Source of the DNA: JBCBKL01 sp038521825
Lineage (GTDB): Bacteria > Pseudomonadota > Alphaproteobacteria > Rhodobacterales > Rhodobacteraceae
Direction: 5' to 3'
Length of the DNA: 64,000 bases
Assembly: GCA_038521825.1 (NCBI GenBank)
Contig: JBCBKL010000004.1
Span: forward strand, 124,001 to 188,000
Shown one piece after another: positions 45,032-52,724 of this stretch; position 1 is the first letter of the stretch, and every line of letters starts with the position of its first letter. The translations under genes were made by a program, and so were the position numbers. The notes beneath the pieces are model-generated. The model was not told where the DNA came from and searched no databases. It was given only the letters and a program-made list of their open reading frames with translations.

Positions 45032-45108
45032 TCAGTTTTATTTAACTGAGGATAGCGAAAGTCTCGTTTGTCTAAATTACCTGAATGGCACATATAGAAT
45101 TCAAGTAA
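45032..45108. promoter_or_regulatory. Operator candidates and promoter between LysR gene and small ORF
   Basis: Two inverted repeats are visible. TCAGTT-N6-AACTGA is at 45032-45049, next to the LysR start. TTACCTGAAT-N12-ATTCAAGTAA is at 45077-45108, matching in 9 of 10 positions. A sigma-70-like promoter TTGTCT-N17-CATATA (45068-45096) reads toward the small ORF and is overlapped by the second repeat. This layout fits LysR auto-repression plus control of the divergent gene. Confidence 0.5.
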
Positions 45109-45133
45109 AAGATGCTTGACCCAGGAGCTGAAA

Positions 45134-45253
45134 ATGTTCGAAGCGACAACGCACCAAATGACCCGCAAAGCCATTGAACGCGCCCACGAGGCCCGTGCCG
45201 AAGCGATTACCGATGCATGGAACTGGTTGTTCGGCGGCAAATCCCGCGGCTAG
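45134..45253 (+). CDS. 39-residue helical protein next to LysR regulator
   Basis: Very short ORF: MFEATTHQMTRKAIERAHEA, then a Trp-rich end AWNWLFGGKSRG. The Arg/Ala-rich helix with E-A-R-A-E-A resembles the tiny RSP_7527/DUF1127-like proteins of Rhodobacteraceae, as far as I can judge by eye. An AGGAG site lies 7 bp upstream. It is followed by a strong terminator, so it has its own short transcript, probably controlled by the divergent LysR protein. Confidence 0.7.
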   Translation: MFEATTHQMTRKAIERAHEARAEAITDAWNWLFGGKSRG

Positions 45254-45295
45254 TCTTTCCGCTGGCGGATGGCGCCACCGCCTTACGGGATGATG

Positions 45296-45334
45296 CAGGG
45301 CCGGTCCTTTCGCAGGATCGGCCCTGTTCGTTTT
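45296..45334 (+). terminator. Terminator between small ORF and phbB
   Basis: CAGGGCCG..TCCT pairs with AGGA..CGGCCCTG around a short TTCGC loop, followed by TTCGTTTT on the plus strand. It ends 4 bp before the phbB stop codon, so it may serve both convergent genes. Confidence 0.75.
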
Positions 45335-45337
45335 GGC

Positions 45338-46060
45338 TTAGACGAAGAACTGGGCGCCGTTGGCCGAAATGGTCGAACCGTTGATAAAGCCCGCATCGTC
45401 GGAGGCAAGGAAGACCACGCAGCGTGCAATCTCTTCTGGTTCACCCAAGCGGCCAGCAGGGATCTGTGCGATGATCGACTCGCGCACCTTTTCCGGCACG
45501 GCCATCACCATGTCGGTCGCGATGTAGCCCGGGCAGATGGCATTGGCCGTGATCCCGGCCCGTGCCCCCTCCTGCGCTAGGGATTTCACGATGCCCAGAT
45601 CGCCCGCCTTCGTAGCGGCATAGTTCACCTGCGCGAACTGCCCTTTCTGGCCGTTGATCGACGAGATCACGATAACGCGGCCGAATTTGCGCTCGCGCAT
45701 CCCCGGCCAGATCGGATGGACCGTGTTGAAGACGCCCGTGAGGTTGGTGTCGATGACCTGCTGCCATTGCTCCGGCGTCATCTTGTGAAAGGGGGCGTCC
45801 CGTGTGATGCCTGCATTGGCGACAATCACTTCGATGGGGCCCAGATCAGTCTCGACCTGGGCTAGGCCCGCCTTGCTTTCCTCGTAATCCGCGACGTTCC
45901 ACTTGTAGGTCTTGATCCCGGTTTCGCCGGTGAACTTGGCGGCGGCTTCGTCATTCCCGGCATAGGTGGCAGCAACGGAATAGCCGGCGTCTTTGAGCGC
46001 CTGGCTGATCGATGCCCCGATTCCACGGGATCCTCCGGTGACGAGTGCAACACGAGACAT
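45338..46060 (-). CDS. phbB: Acetoacetyl-CoA reductase
   Basis: Short-chain dehydrogenase of 240 residues that reduces acetoacetyl-CoA to (R)-3-hydroxybutyryl-CoA with NADPH for polyhydroxybutyrate. It has the cofactor motif ALVTGGSRGIGASI, NAGI (in VIVANAGITRDAPFHKM), the catalytic Ser (VISSINGQKGQFAQ) and YAATKAG. It ends ISANGAQFFV, typical of PhbB. phbA lies 196 bp upstream on the same strand. The gap carries two inverted repeats. Confidence 0.96.
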   Translation of the reverse strand: MSRVALVTGGSRGIGASISQALKDAGYSVAATYAGNDEAAAKFTGETGIKTYKWNVADYEESKAGLAQVETDLGPIEVIVANAGITRDAPFHKMTPEQWQQVIDTNLTGVFNTVHPIWPGMRERKFGRVIVISSINGQKGQFAQVNYAATKAGDLGIVKSLAQEGARAGITANAICPGYIATDMVMAVPEKVRESIIAQIPAGRLGEPEEIARCVVFLASDDAGFINGSTISANGAQFFV

Positions 46061-46086
46061 ATTTAGGCTTCCTTCGATTCGTTTCG

Positions 46087-46208
46087 ATAATCTTGTTACA
46101 AAGAGGTCGCCAAACCGGCAAGATTATTACTTCGTTTTTTGGTTGTAATGTTCGGTTTCCCCTACGCTGACGGATGTGCATCAAGGCGGGGGATATCACT
46201 TTGATGCA
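46087..46208. promoter_or_regulatory. Two inverted repeats between phbA and phbB
   Basis: ATAATCTTG (46087-46095) is matched by CAAGATTAT (46119-46127), spacer 23 bp. TGCATCAA (46177-46184) is matched by TTGATGCA (46201-46208), spacer 16 bp. Both are perfect. They may be operators for phbB or folded elements in the phbA-phbB message. The sequences do not obviously match the TGC-rich sites I associate with PhaR. Confidence 0.4.
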
Positions 46209-46256
46209 GGTCAACGGCCCCAGCCCGTGCGCGGACAAGAGCCGTTGGAGGGGTCG

Positions 46257-47432
46257 TCAGTCGCGTTCGACGCACATAGCAACGCCCATGCCACCGCCGA
46301 TGCACAGGGTGGCAAGGCCCTTTTTCGCATCGCGCCGCTTCATCTCGAAAAGCAGTGTGTTCAGGATGCGGGCGCCCGAGGCGCCGATCGGGTGGCCGAT
46401 GGCGATAGCCCCGCCATTGACGTTCACGATGTCCGGATTCCACCCCATGTCCTTGTTCACGGCGCAGGCTTGGGCGGCAAAGGCTTCGTTCGCTTCGACC
46501 AGATCCAGATCGTCGGCTTTCCAGCCGGCCTTTTCCAGCGCCTTGCGGCTCGCGTAGATTGGCCCGGCGCCCATGATCGATGGGTCAAGACCAACGGTCG
46601 CGAAGGAAGCAATGCGGGCGAGGGGCTCGATCCCGCGCTTTTCTGCGTTGTCTGCAGACATCAGCAGCACCGCTGCGGCGCCGTCATTCAGCCCCGAGGC
46701 GTTCGCCGCCGTGACCGATCCGTCCTTGGCAAAGGCCGGGCGCAATTTCTGCATGGCTTCGATGGTCGCGCCGTGGCGTATGTATTCGTCCTTGTCGACG
46801 ACGATATCGCCTTTGCGGTGCTTGACGATGAAAGGGATCACCTCGTCGTCGAACTTGCCGGCCTTTTGCGCGGCCTCGGCCTTGTTCTGGCTGGCCAGCG
46901 CGAATTCGTCCTGCTGCTCGCGTCCGATCTGCCACTTTTCGGCGACGTTTTCTGCGGTCTGACCCATATGATAGCCGTTGAAGGCATCCCAGAGACCGTC
47001 GCGGATCATGGTGTCGATGTATTTCATGTCGCCCATCTTGTGACCGGCGCGCAGGTTTGCCGCATGGGGGCTGAGCGTCATGCTCTCTTGGCCACCGGCT
47101 GCCACGACATCGGCATCGCCAAGCTGCACGTGCTGGGCGCCAAGCGCTACAGCGCGCAGGCCCGAGCCGCAGACTTGGTTGATGCCCCATGCCGCGCTTT
47201 CAGTCGGCAGGCCCGCGTTGATGTGGGCCTGACGGGCCGGGTTCTGGCCCTGGGCTGCGGTCAGCACCTGCCCCAGAATGGTCTGGTCGACATCGGCCTT
47301 GGCGACGCCGGCGCGTTCTACGACAGCCTCCAGCACGGCGGTGCCCAGATCATGAGCGGGCGTTGTGGCGAAAGATCCGCCGAAGCTGCCCACGGCAGTA
47401 CGGGCGGCGGAAGCGATGACGACATGTGTCAT
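46257..47432 (-). CDS. phbA: Acetyl-CoA C-acetyltransferase (beta-ketothiolase)
   Basis: Condenses two acetyl-CoA to acetoacetyl-CoA, the first step of polyhydroxybutyrate synthesis. The 391-residue protein has the nucleophile Cys in NQVCGSGLRAVALGA, the GHPIGASGARILNTL histidine region and the second catalytic Cys in LCIGGGMGVAM. phbB follows downstream. The PHB synthase gene phbC is not in the window. Confidence 0.96.
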   Translation of the reverse strand: MTHVVIASAARTAVGSFGGSFATTPAHDLGTAVLEAVVERAGVAKADVDQTILGQVLTAAQGQNPARQAHINAGLPTESAAWGINQVCGSGLRAVALGAQHVQLGDADVVAAGGQESMTLSPHAANLRAGHKMGDMKYIDTMIRDGLWDAFNGYHMGQTAENVAEKWQIGREQQDEFALASQNKAEAAQKAGKFDDEVIPFIVKHRKGDIVVDKDEYIRHGATIEAMQKLRPAFAKDGSVTAANASGLNDGAAAVLLMSADNAEKRGIEPLARIASFATVGLDPSIMGAGPIYASRKALEKAGWKADDLDLVEANEAFAAQACAVNKDMGWNPDIVNVNGGAIAIGHPIGASGARILNTLLFEMKRRDAKKGLATLCIGGGMGVAMCVERD

Positions 47433-47576
47433 GGGTCAGGTGTCCTCTGTTCGGGTTGATCGAGGACGATCCGAGACGACCATACGCAACTGGCACCGGA
47501 TGACCCCGCGTCGACTCCGGCCTAGCGCATTCGCGTCAAAGGAACAACCGACACTCTGCCTAGGCTTGTCGGCAGA

Positions 47577-48419
47577 TCACGCCGCCGACGAGCCGCGTCC
47601 TTTCCCATCCGTTTTGGTCTGCTGCCAGACAGGCCGGATTGTCGGCGCGTCGAAAAAGAAACCTTGCATGCAATCGACCCCCAAAGCACCAAGCTTGACC
47701 GCATCCTCGTGGCTTTCGATCCCCTCGGCGACGATCAGCATGTCGAAATGGCGTCCGATCTCGATCATCGCCTTGACCAGCGCCTCGTTGTCGGGATCGC
47801 GCGCGATACCGCGGCAGAATTGGCCGTCGATCTTGAGGACGTCGAAAAAGAAGTCTTTGAAATACCGCAATGCCGTGTGGCCTGCCCCGAAATCATCGAG
47901 AGCAAAGCAGATCCCGCGGCGCGAAAGCCGGTCCATGAAATCGACCACCACATCGGGTTGATCCATTGCCGAGCTTTCGGTGATTTCAAGGATCAGCCGA
48001 TGGCCCAGGGCGCTGTCCTTTTCCAACCAGCGGTTCAACGTCCGGGTCCAGCGTGAAAACCCGATCGAGCGCGCGGACATGTTGATTGACAGGCGCAGGT
48101 CGCGGTGATGATAAAGCGTTGACAGCCCGAGGTTCAGCGCGGTGACATCAATCTCGCGGCCCAACTCTGTCTTTTCGACCACCGGCATGAAGTCCTTGGC
48201 CGGAATGATTCGCCCAGTTTCGTCGATGACCCGGATCAGCCCCTCGTAAAACCCAACCCGGCCAGACCCGTCGCCAACCACGACGGATTGATAGGCGAGC
48301 ATTGCCTGCTGATGCTGCAGCGCCTCCGCCACCATGTTGATGACATTCCTGTCCCGTTCCCCGACCGCTGTGTCGATGGGCGAAGCTCTTCCCGCATTAC
48401 CCCGGCGTCCATTACGCAT
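47577..48419 (-). CDS. EAL-domain cyclic-di-GMP phosphodiesterase
   Basis: Stand-alone EAL domain of about 280 residues that should hydrolyse c-di-GMP. Catalytic residues look complete: YEGLIR (E of the EAL motif, here EGL), the Asn in LSINMSARS, the Glu in LEITESS, the Asp pair in ALDDFGAGH, LKIDGQF and VAEGIES. No GGDEF, sensor or membrane segment is present, so it is cytoplasmic and its input is unclear. I prefer the ATG at 48419 (GGGGA upstream) but 48440 is also possible. The 144 bp before phbA holds no gene. Confidence 0.88.
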   Translation of the reverse strand: MRNGRRGNAGRASPIDTAVGERDRNVINMVAEALQHQQAMLAYQSVVVGDGSGRVGFYEGLIRVIDETGRIIPAKDFMPVVEKTELGREIDVTALNLGLSTLYHHRDLRLSINMSARSIGFSRWTRTLNRWLEKDSALGHRLILEITESSAMDQPDVVVDFMDRLSRRGICFALDDFGAGHTALRYFKDFFFDVLKIDGQFCRGIARDPDNEALVKAMIEIGRHFDMLIVAEGIESHEDAVKLGALGVDCMQGFFFDAPTIRPVWQQTKTDGKGRGSSAA

Positions 48420-48529
48420 ATTCCGGTTTCCCCAAACCACATCCCGGTACAGTGTCGCCGCAATGTCTTAATGTCCGGTTTCGCGCATCGAATTTGCCCT
48501 TGGGTGCCACGGCGGTGCCTGTCAGGGTA

Positions 48530-48557
48530 TTGACTCTGTCGGTCTTCGGGATAAAAG
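48530..48557 (+). promoter_or_regulatory. Promoter for rpsD
   Basis: TTGACT at 48530-48535 and TAAAAG at 48552-48557 are separated by 16 bp, giving a plausible sigma-70 promoter about 100 bp upstream of rpsD. Confidence 0.55.
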
Positions 48558-48578
48558 CGCGTCTTCGTTGGTGTTGGT

Positions 48579-48608
48579 GGCCCCCGCAAGGGGATGCCTG
48601 TCGGGGCC
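48579..48608 (+). promoter_or_regulatory. rpsD 5'-leader with alternative hairpins
   Basis: GGCCCC (48579-48584) can pair with GGGGCC (48603-48608). The overlapping CCCC-GCAA-GGGG (48582-48593) can form a smaller competing hairpin. It lies about 50 nt upstream of the rpsD start in the expected mRNA leader. Two mutually exclusive folds are the sort of arrangement used for ribosomal-protein autoregulation, which is known for S4 in other bacteria. Confidence 0.4.
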
Positions 48609-48658
48609 CTGGGCCCAAAGGACAACGCCCTTTTGACTGAAGCAAAAGGAGATCAGCC

Positions 48659-49279
48659 GTGACCAAACGCACGTCTGCCAAGTACAAGATCGACCGCCGC
48701 ATGGGCGAAAATATCTGGGGTCGTCCTAAATCCCCGGTTAACCGCCGCGAATATGGCCCCGGCCAGCACGGTCAGCGCCGCAAAGGCAAGCTTTCCGATT
48801 TCGGCATTCAGCTGCGCGCCAAGCAAAAGCTCAAAGGCTATTACGGCGATCTGACCGAAAAACAGTTCCGCCGCATTTATTCAGAGGCCGAGCGGGTCAA
48901 GGGCGATACCGGTGAAAACCTCATCGGTCTGCTCGAGCGTCGCCTCGATGCCGTCGTCTATCGCGCCAAGTTCGTGTCAACGATCTTTGCCGCCCGCCAG
49001 TTCGTGAACCACAAGCATGTCCGCGTAAACGGCCGTATCGTCAACATCCCCTCCTACCGGGTGAAAGAGGGTGACGTGATCGAAGTGCGTGACCGGTCCA
49101 AGCCGATGGCAGCGATCCTTGAAGCGACCCAGCTGCCTGAACGTGACGTCCCCGACTATATCGAAGCCGACCATTCGAAACTGACCGCGACCTTCGTGCG
49201 CACGCCGTTGCTGGGCGATGTGCCCTACCCGGTCATGATGGAACCGAACCTCGTCGTCGAATTTTACGCGAAGAACTAA
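48659..49279 (+). CDS. rpsD: 30S ribosomal protein uS4
   Basis: The 206-residue protein binds 16S rRNA early in 30S assembly. It begins TKRTSAKYKIDRRMGENIWG and has YGPGQHGQRRKGKLSDFGIQ and the S4 RNA-binding domain ERRLDAVVYRAKF..RQFVNHKHVRVNG. It lacks the N-terminal zinc Cys set, as is common in alphaproteobacteria. The start is GTG at 48659 with AAGGAG upstream. It has its own promoter and terminator. Confidence 0.97.
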   Translation: MTKRTSAKYKIDRRMGENIWGRPKSPVNRREYGPGQHGQRRKGKLSDFGIQLRAKQKLKGYYGDLTEKQFRRIYSEAERVKGDTGENLIGLLERRLDAVVYRAKFVSTIFAARQFVNHKHVRVNGRIVNIPSYRVKEGDVIEVRDRSKPMAAILEATQLPERDVPDYIEADHSKLTATFVRTPLLGDVPYPVMMEPNLVVEFYAKN

Positions 49280-49293
49280 GTACTTCTCCGCGT

Positions 49294-49947
49294 TTATCGA
49301 ACAGGGCCGCGCCATTTGGCGCGGCCTTTTTCATTTGGGCGCAGCACAAAACCGCGGCTCGTGCGCGAAGGCGGGCCCGAAGGAAAGGTATATTCGGCCT
49401 CGATGCGCAGCCCGGCGCCCTCGGCAAGGGCGGCAATCTCTGGTGTGCGGAACGTCCTGTGTCGCCATTGCAGCCAGATAATCGCGTTGCACCAATGGGG
49501 TTTGGACACGACGAGAAAAAGCTGCCCGCCCGGCATGAGCAGATCACGCATTTGCATCAGCGCAAGGGCCGGGTCCGGACAATGTTCAAGGATATGCGCG
49601 GCCAGAACCACGTCAGCGGGTGCCATCCTCCGGCCCAACATGGCCACGATTGGGTGACCAGCGACGCCGCGGCTGCCAAGCGCGCGAACCGCTGTATCAA
49701 GCATCTTGGATGAGGGATCCAGCAGATTAATCGATCCTGGCGGGCCATTAACCGCGACCCAGGCTTCGGAAAATGCACCCGTACCGGCCCCGACATCGAT
49801 CACGCGGGGGCGGCCGCCCATCTGGTGTCCGGGGGCGCTGAGAAACCCGAGATAGGCATCATAGTAGCCAAGCACCCGCATCTTGTCGCGCCAGCGCCCG
49901 GCAACCGTGTCGTAGCGACGCGTAAGGGGTGTGGTCGTGTCGGCCAT
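49294..49947 (-). CDS. Class I SAM-dependent methyltransferase
   Basis: A 217-residue methyltransferase with the SAM motif VIDVGAGTGAFSEAW, the acidic strand end LLDPSSKML and motif IV ADVVLAAHILEHCPDP. The substrate is unknown. The ATG at 49947 (MADTTTPLTRRYDTVA) is chosen as the natural domain start. An ATG at 49986 has a better ribosome binding site, so the N-terminus could be 13 residues longer. Its last codons contain the terminator hairpin of the convergent rpsD. Confidence 0.85.
   Translation of the reverse strand: MADTTTPLTRRYDTVAGRWRDKMRVLGYYDAYLGFLSAPGHQMGGRPRVIDVGAGTGAFSEAWVAVNGPPGSINLLDPSSKMLDTAVRALGSRGVAGHPIVAMLGRRMAPADVVLAAHILEHCPDPALALMQMRDLLMPGGQLFLVVSKPHWCNAIIWLQWRHRTFRTPEIAALAEGAGLRIEAEYTFPSGPPSRTSRGFVLRPNEKGRAKWRGPVR
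49305..49331 (+). terminator. rpsD terminator inside the convergent methyltransferase gene
   Basis: A perfect 9-bp stem GGCCGCGCC / GGCGCGGCC with a 4-nt ATTT loop is followed by five T. It ends the rpsD message and at the same time encodes the C-terminal residues RAKWRGP of the opposite-strand methyltransferase. Confidence 0.88.
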
Positions 49948-50175
49948 AACGGGATCGTCGCAGGGTTCGCGCAGTGCTCCAACCATTTTCCGGGCCTTCT
50001 CCGGGTCAGACACGTGGTGCGAGCTGGCTGGGCCTGGAAAATCTGACTGAATTCCGAGCATCTGCGGGCCTGCGCCTGTTCAAGGGCAAGTCGCCGCCGA
50101 CGCGCCCGCAGCGGGCATTTGGGAAATGACCGGCGCTGCGTTAACGATTGGGAAAACAATCGCCGAGGGTTACTT

Positions 50176-51009
50176 ATGCTTCACGCCTTGTTTCCATCCC
50201 ACAAGACCGATCTGCTGATCGAACTCGTCGGGCTCAAGCGTGGCGGTCTGCACGGGTTCGGCTTCTGGCTCACCGGTCACGCAGACGATCAGGTCTTTTA
50301 CAACAACTCACCGCTTAAGCATCCGGGCAGCGGCAGCGAGATGGAACGCACCGACACCCGCAGCCCACTGCCGGTCCGCTTGATGCCGTCGATGCGGGTC
50401 GATACGCTGCGCGACGGGCGGGAACATTCCCGTCGGCTGCCGCTCAGAACTGAAATAACCACGGTCGTTTTCCAGAGCCAGGATCTGGAACACCTGGCAA
50501 GCGCCAAAGAAATGGTGGTCGGGGTTCAGGCCGCGCGGCGGGTGCGCATCCTGTTGCTGCGTGATCCCTTCAATTGGGTTGCTTCCTATGCGGCCAAAGC
50601 GGGCCATGACACGGCGTTCGAGGACGGGATCGCACTGTGGCGGCCCTACGCGATGGCGTGGGCGGACCGCACCGCGCCCCTGCCGTTTGATCTGCGGGTC
50701 GCCTACAACACGTGGTTCGCCCACAGGGCCGAGCGAGAGCGGATTTCGGCGGCCGTCGGTCTGCCTTTTACCGACCGGTATCTGCAACTCGTGTCCGATC
50801 ACGGCTCGGGCAGTTCATTCGATCGGCAGAGCTTTGACGGTCAGGCCCAGTCGATGGCGGTCTTCGAGCGGTGGAGGCAGTTCGCCGAAACGCCCGGCTA
50901 CAAGGCCGCGTTCGCCCAGGCGAAGGATGTCGTCGAACTTGGGAATGAATTGTTTGAGCTGCCGGAGGACCTCAAGGTCTTTGCGAACGACATACTCAGC
51001 CAGAAATGA
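50176..51009 (+). CDS. Sulfotransferase-like protein
   Basis: A 277-residue protein that looks like a distant sulfotransferase-fold member. GLKRGGLHGFGFWLTGH near the N-terminus aligns with the PAPS 5'-phosphate loop (usually xxPRSGTxxL). ILLLRDPFNWVASYA in the middle resembles the 3'-phosphate-binding LRDPxxxxxS motif. The substrate is unknown. The ATG at 50176, with GAGGG upstream, is chosen over one at 50119. It is divergent from the methyltransferase and convergent with the flotillin-like gene. Confidence 0.7.
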   Translation: MLHALFPSHKTDLLIELVGLKRGGLHGFGFWLTGHADDQVFYNNSPLKHPGSGSEMERTDTRSPLPVRLMPSMRVDTLRDGREHSRRLPLRTEITTVVFQSQDLEHLASAKEMVVGVQAARRVRILLLRDPFNWVASYAAKAGHDTAFEDGIALWRPYAMAWADRTAPLPFDLRVAYNTWFAHRAERERISAAVGLPFTDRYLQLVSDHGSGSSFDRQSFDGQAQSMAVFERWRQFAETPGYKAAFAQAKDVVELGNELFELPEDLKVFANDILSQK

Positions 51010-51116
51010 CAGAGCCGCCCGGGCGGACGGCACTTAGGGTGCTTAATTCACCGATTTGGGCTCATCCAGTTTCTGATCGCTTTCGATCGCCGGTTTCGGC
51101 TCATCGCTTTCACCGT

Positions 51117-51776
51117 TCAGACCGCCAGATGTTGCCGCGGGATGCCATTCTCCATCGACAGCCCCAGTTCTTGGCCAAGCTTCTGAAGAGCCGGCATCTG
51201 AACCGCCATGCCAAGGAATGGTGTCTGGTCAAGCGCTGTGAGGGAGACCGATTCCAGTTCCAACCCGTTCTTCAACAGATCTTCGGACACCGCATTCTGC
51301 ACCTCCTGCACGAATTCCGCGTGGTTCTCATGCAGTTCATCCATCGTCATTTGCGCGGCAACGGCGCGCAGGCCGTCCACCAACTTGCCCTCGATCATCT
51401 CGCGAAGCTGATCGACGTAAAAGGTCCGGTTGCCCAGGGTCTGAGCCGCGCGGCTGATGCCCTCGATGGTCGCGTTAACCGAGACGTAGAACTCTACGCC
51501 GACATCAACTCGCATCCGGTCTTTGGTGATCAGGGCCGCGTCCGCGGTGCGCTGAACCTCAAGCCGTAGGGTTTTCATGTTCACGGGGCTAATCTCGTGC
51601 AGAAGGGGCACGACAATGGTACCGCCGTCCATGATGACCTTTTTGCCACCTGCACCGGTCTTCACCAGACTGACTTCACGTGTTGCCCGCCGGTAGAGCC
51701 GCCCGAGGATCAGGCCGATGAGGAGGAGAAAGCCTAGAATGCTTCCGACAATGATAATTAGGGATTCCAACTGCAT
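51117..51776 (-). CDS. Flotillin/YqiK-like SPFH protein, short form
   Basis: The N-terminal membrane helix (SLIIIVGSILGFLLLIGLIL) and SPFH/band 7 domain match YqiK/flotillins (KVIMDGGTIVVPLLHEISPVNMKTLRLEVQR, given as residues about 47-77; then ELESVSLTALDQTPF). The family usually continues with a coiled coil of over 250 residues. Here the protein stops at 219 residues with LGMAVQMPALQKLGQELGL. Only about 100 bp separate the stop from the convergent gene, so the coiled coil is deleted, not just frameshifted. It pairs with the YqiJ-like gene upstream (30 bp). Confidence 0.75.
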   Translation of the reverse strand: MQLESLIIIVGSILGFLLLIGLILGRLYRRATREVSLVKTGAGGKKVIMDGGTIVVPLLHEISPVNMKTLRLEVQRTADAALITKDRMRVDVGVEFYVSVNATIEGISRAAQTLGNRTFYVDQLREMIEGKLVDGLRAVAAQMTMDELHENHAEFVQEVQNAVSEDLLKNGLELESVSLTALDQTPFLGMAVQMPALQKLGQELGLSMENGIPRQHLAV

Positions 51777-51806
51777 GGATTCTCCTTTCTGTAGGTTGGT
51801 TATGAA

Positions 51807-52544
51807 TTAGGCGTCGAGTGCGACAAGTTGATAACTCGCGCCAGTTCTGCGGCGCACGACCAGCACCTTGGCACCTTGCGGGATAACCGCTTCATCGCGC
51901 AGCGGTTCAGCCCGGACGTAGTGCATGTTGCCGATACCGTCCGTCACGCGCACTTCGGCTGGGCGACCCCGCGCTGCTGTCCCACGCGATACTATGCCGA
52001 TGCGGCGTCCAAGGCTGCGTTCGGACATGGCTGTGCTTTCCGATTTGGGGATGAGGCGGGCAAAGATCCCGCTGAAGCCTTTGGTAAAGGTCGCTCCCAA
52101 CCCAAAGGCGGCCGGCGCCGCAATCACAAGGGGCAGGGCGCTGCCCATAAGGGCTTCGGCACCCCACTGTATGATTAGCCCGCTCAGCCCGAAGCCGATT
52201 AGGAAGGAGGCCGCCCAAACGAGCACCGGAACCTTACCAAACCCCAGCCATGCTGCCACGCCGCCACCAATATCTGTATTAACTTCAATCGCTTCGACTT
52301 CTTCAAGGCCAATATCCAGCTCATCCAGATCGAAATCTAAGTCGCTCAGATCGACGTCGAAGTCGGCTGCATAAGCGTCAAATCCGCCCATGTCGATGTC
52401 AAGATCGGCGTCCGCATCTCCGCCCACGCCAAAGAGACTTCCGCCCAGGAGGGCCGAAACGAGTTCTAGCACCAGAAGCCCGAAGAGGATCCCAAGGGCG
52501 ACCGCAAAAGGCATGGCGGTTGGGTCAAGCAAAAGTGCAGCCAT
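51807..52544 (-). CDS. YqiJ/NfeD-like OB-fold membrane protein
   Basis: A 245-residue protein resembling YqiJ, the partner of flotillin YqiK. It has a hydrophobic N-terminus (FAVALGILFGLLVLELVSALL) and a remarkable Asp-rich stretch with alternating Asp/Leu/Phe (about residues 42-90, for example DADADLDIDMGG and DVDLSDLDFDLDELDIGL). Two or three membrane helices and a C-terminal OB-fold end (RRIGIVSRGTAARGRPAEVRV) follow. The pair is thought to organise membrane domains. The gene diverges from hisC. Confidence 0.8.
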   Translation of the reverse strand: MAALLLDPTAMPFAVALGILFGLLVLELVSALLGGSLFGVGGDADADLDIDMGGFDAYAADFDVDLSDLDFDLDELDIGLEEVEAIEVNTDIGGGVAAWLGFGKVPVLVWAASFLIGFGLSGLIIQWGAEALMGSALPLVIAAPAAFGLGATFTKGFSGIFARLIPKSESTAMSERSLGRRIGIVSRGTAARGRPAEVRVTDGIGNMHYVRAEPLRDEAVIPQGAKVLVVRRRTGASYQLVALDA

Positions 52545-52556
52545 AATATTCCTTCA

Positions 52557-52581
52557 GTATACAACGGTATACAAATGTATA
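52557..52581. promoter_or_regulatory. Ten-base-period GTATAC repeats upstream of the YqiJ-like gene
   Basis: Read toward the YqiJ-like gene, TTGTATAC occurs twice exactly 10 bp apart, preceded by TATACAT. The array begins 13 bp before the ATG. One-turn spacing suggests protein binding on one DNA face or overlapping -10 elements. hisC diverges from here, and TGACGC-N7-GCGTCA (52658-52676) lies near its start. Confidence 0.4.
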
Positions 52582-52724
52582 GGAGCTCACGAAAGCGTTA
52601 CAAGAGGCCCCAGATCTGAGCGGAGCGCCTGACCGCGCGCCGACTCGGGCAAAAGATTGACGCTTTTCTTGCGTCAGTACGGCAGATAAGACGGCAAGAC
52701 AGCCCAGACAGGAGCCTGAACCAG

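Noticed and set aside
46176..47459. 427-codon open frame on the plus strand
   Set aside because: Antisense to phbA, which is unmistakable.
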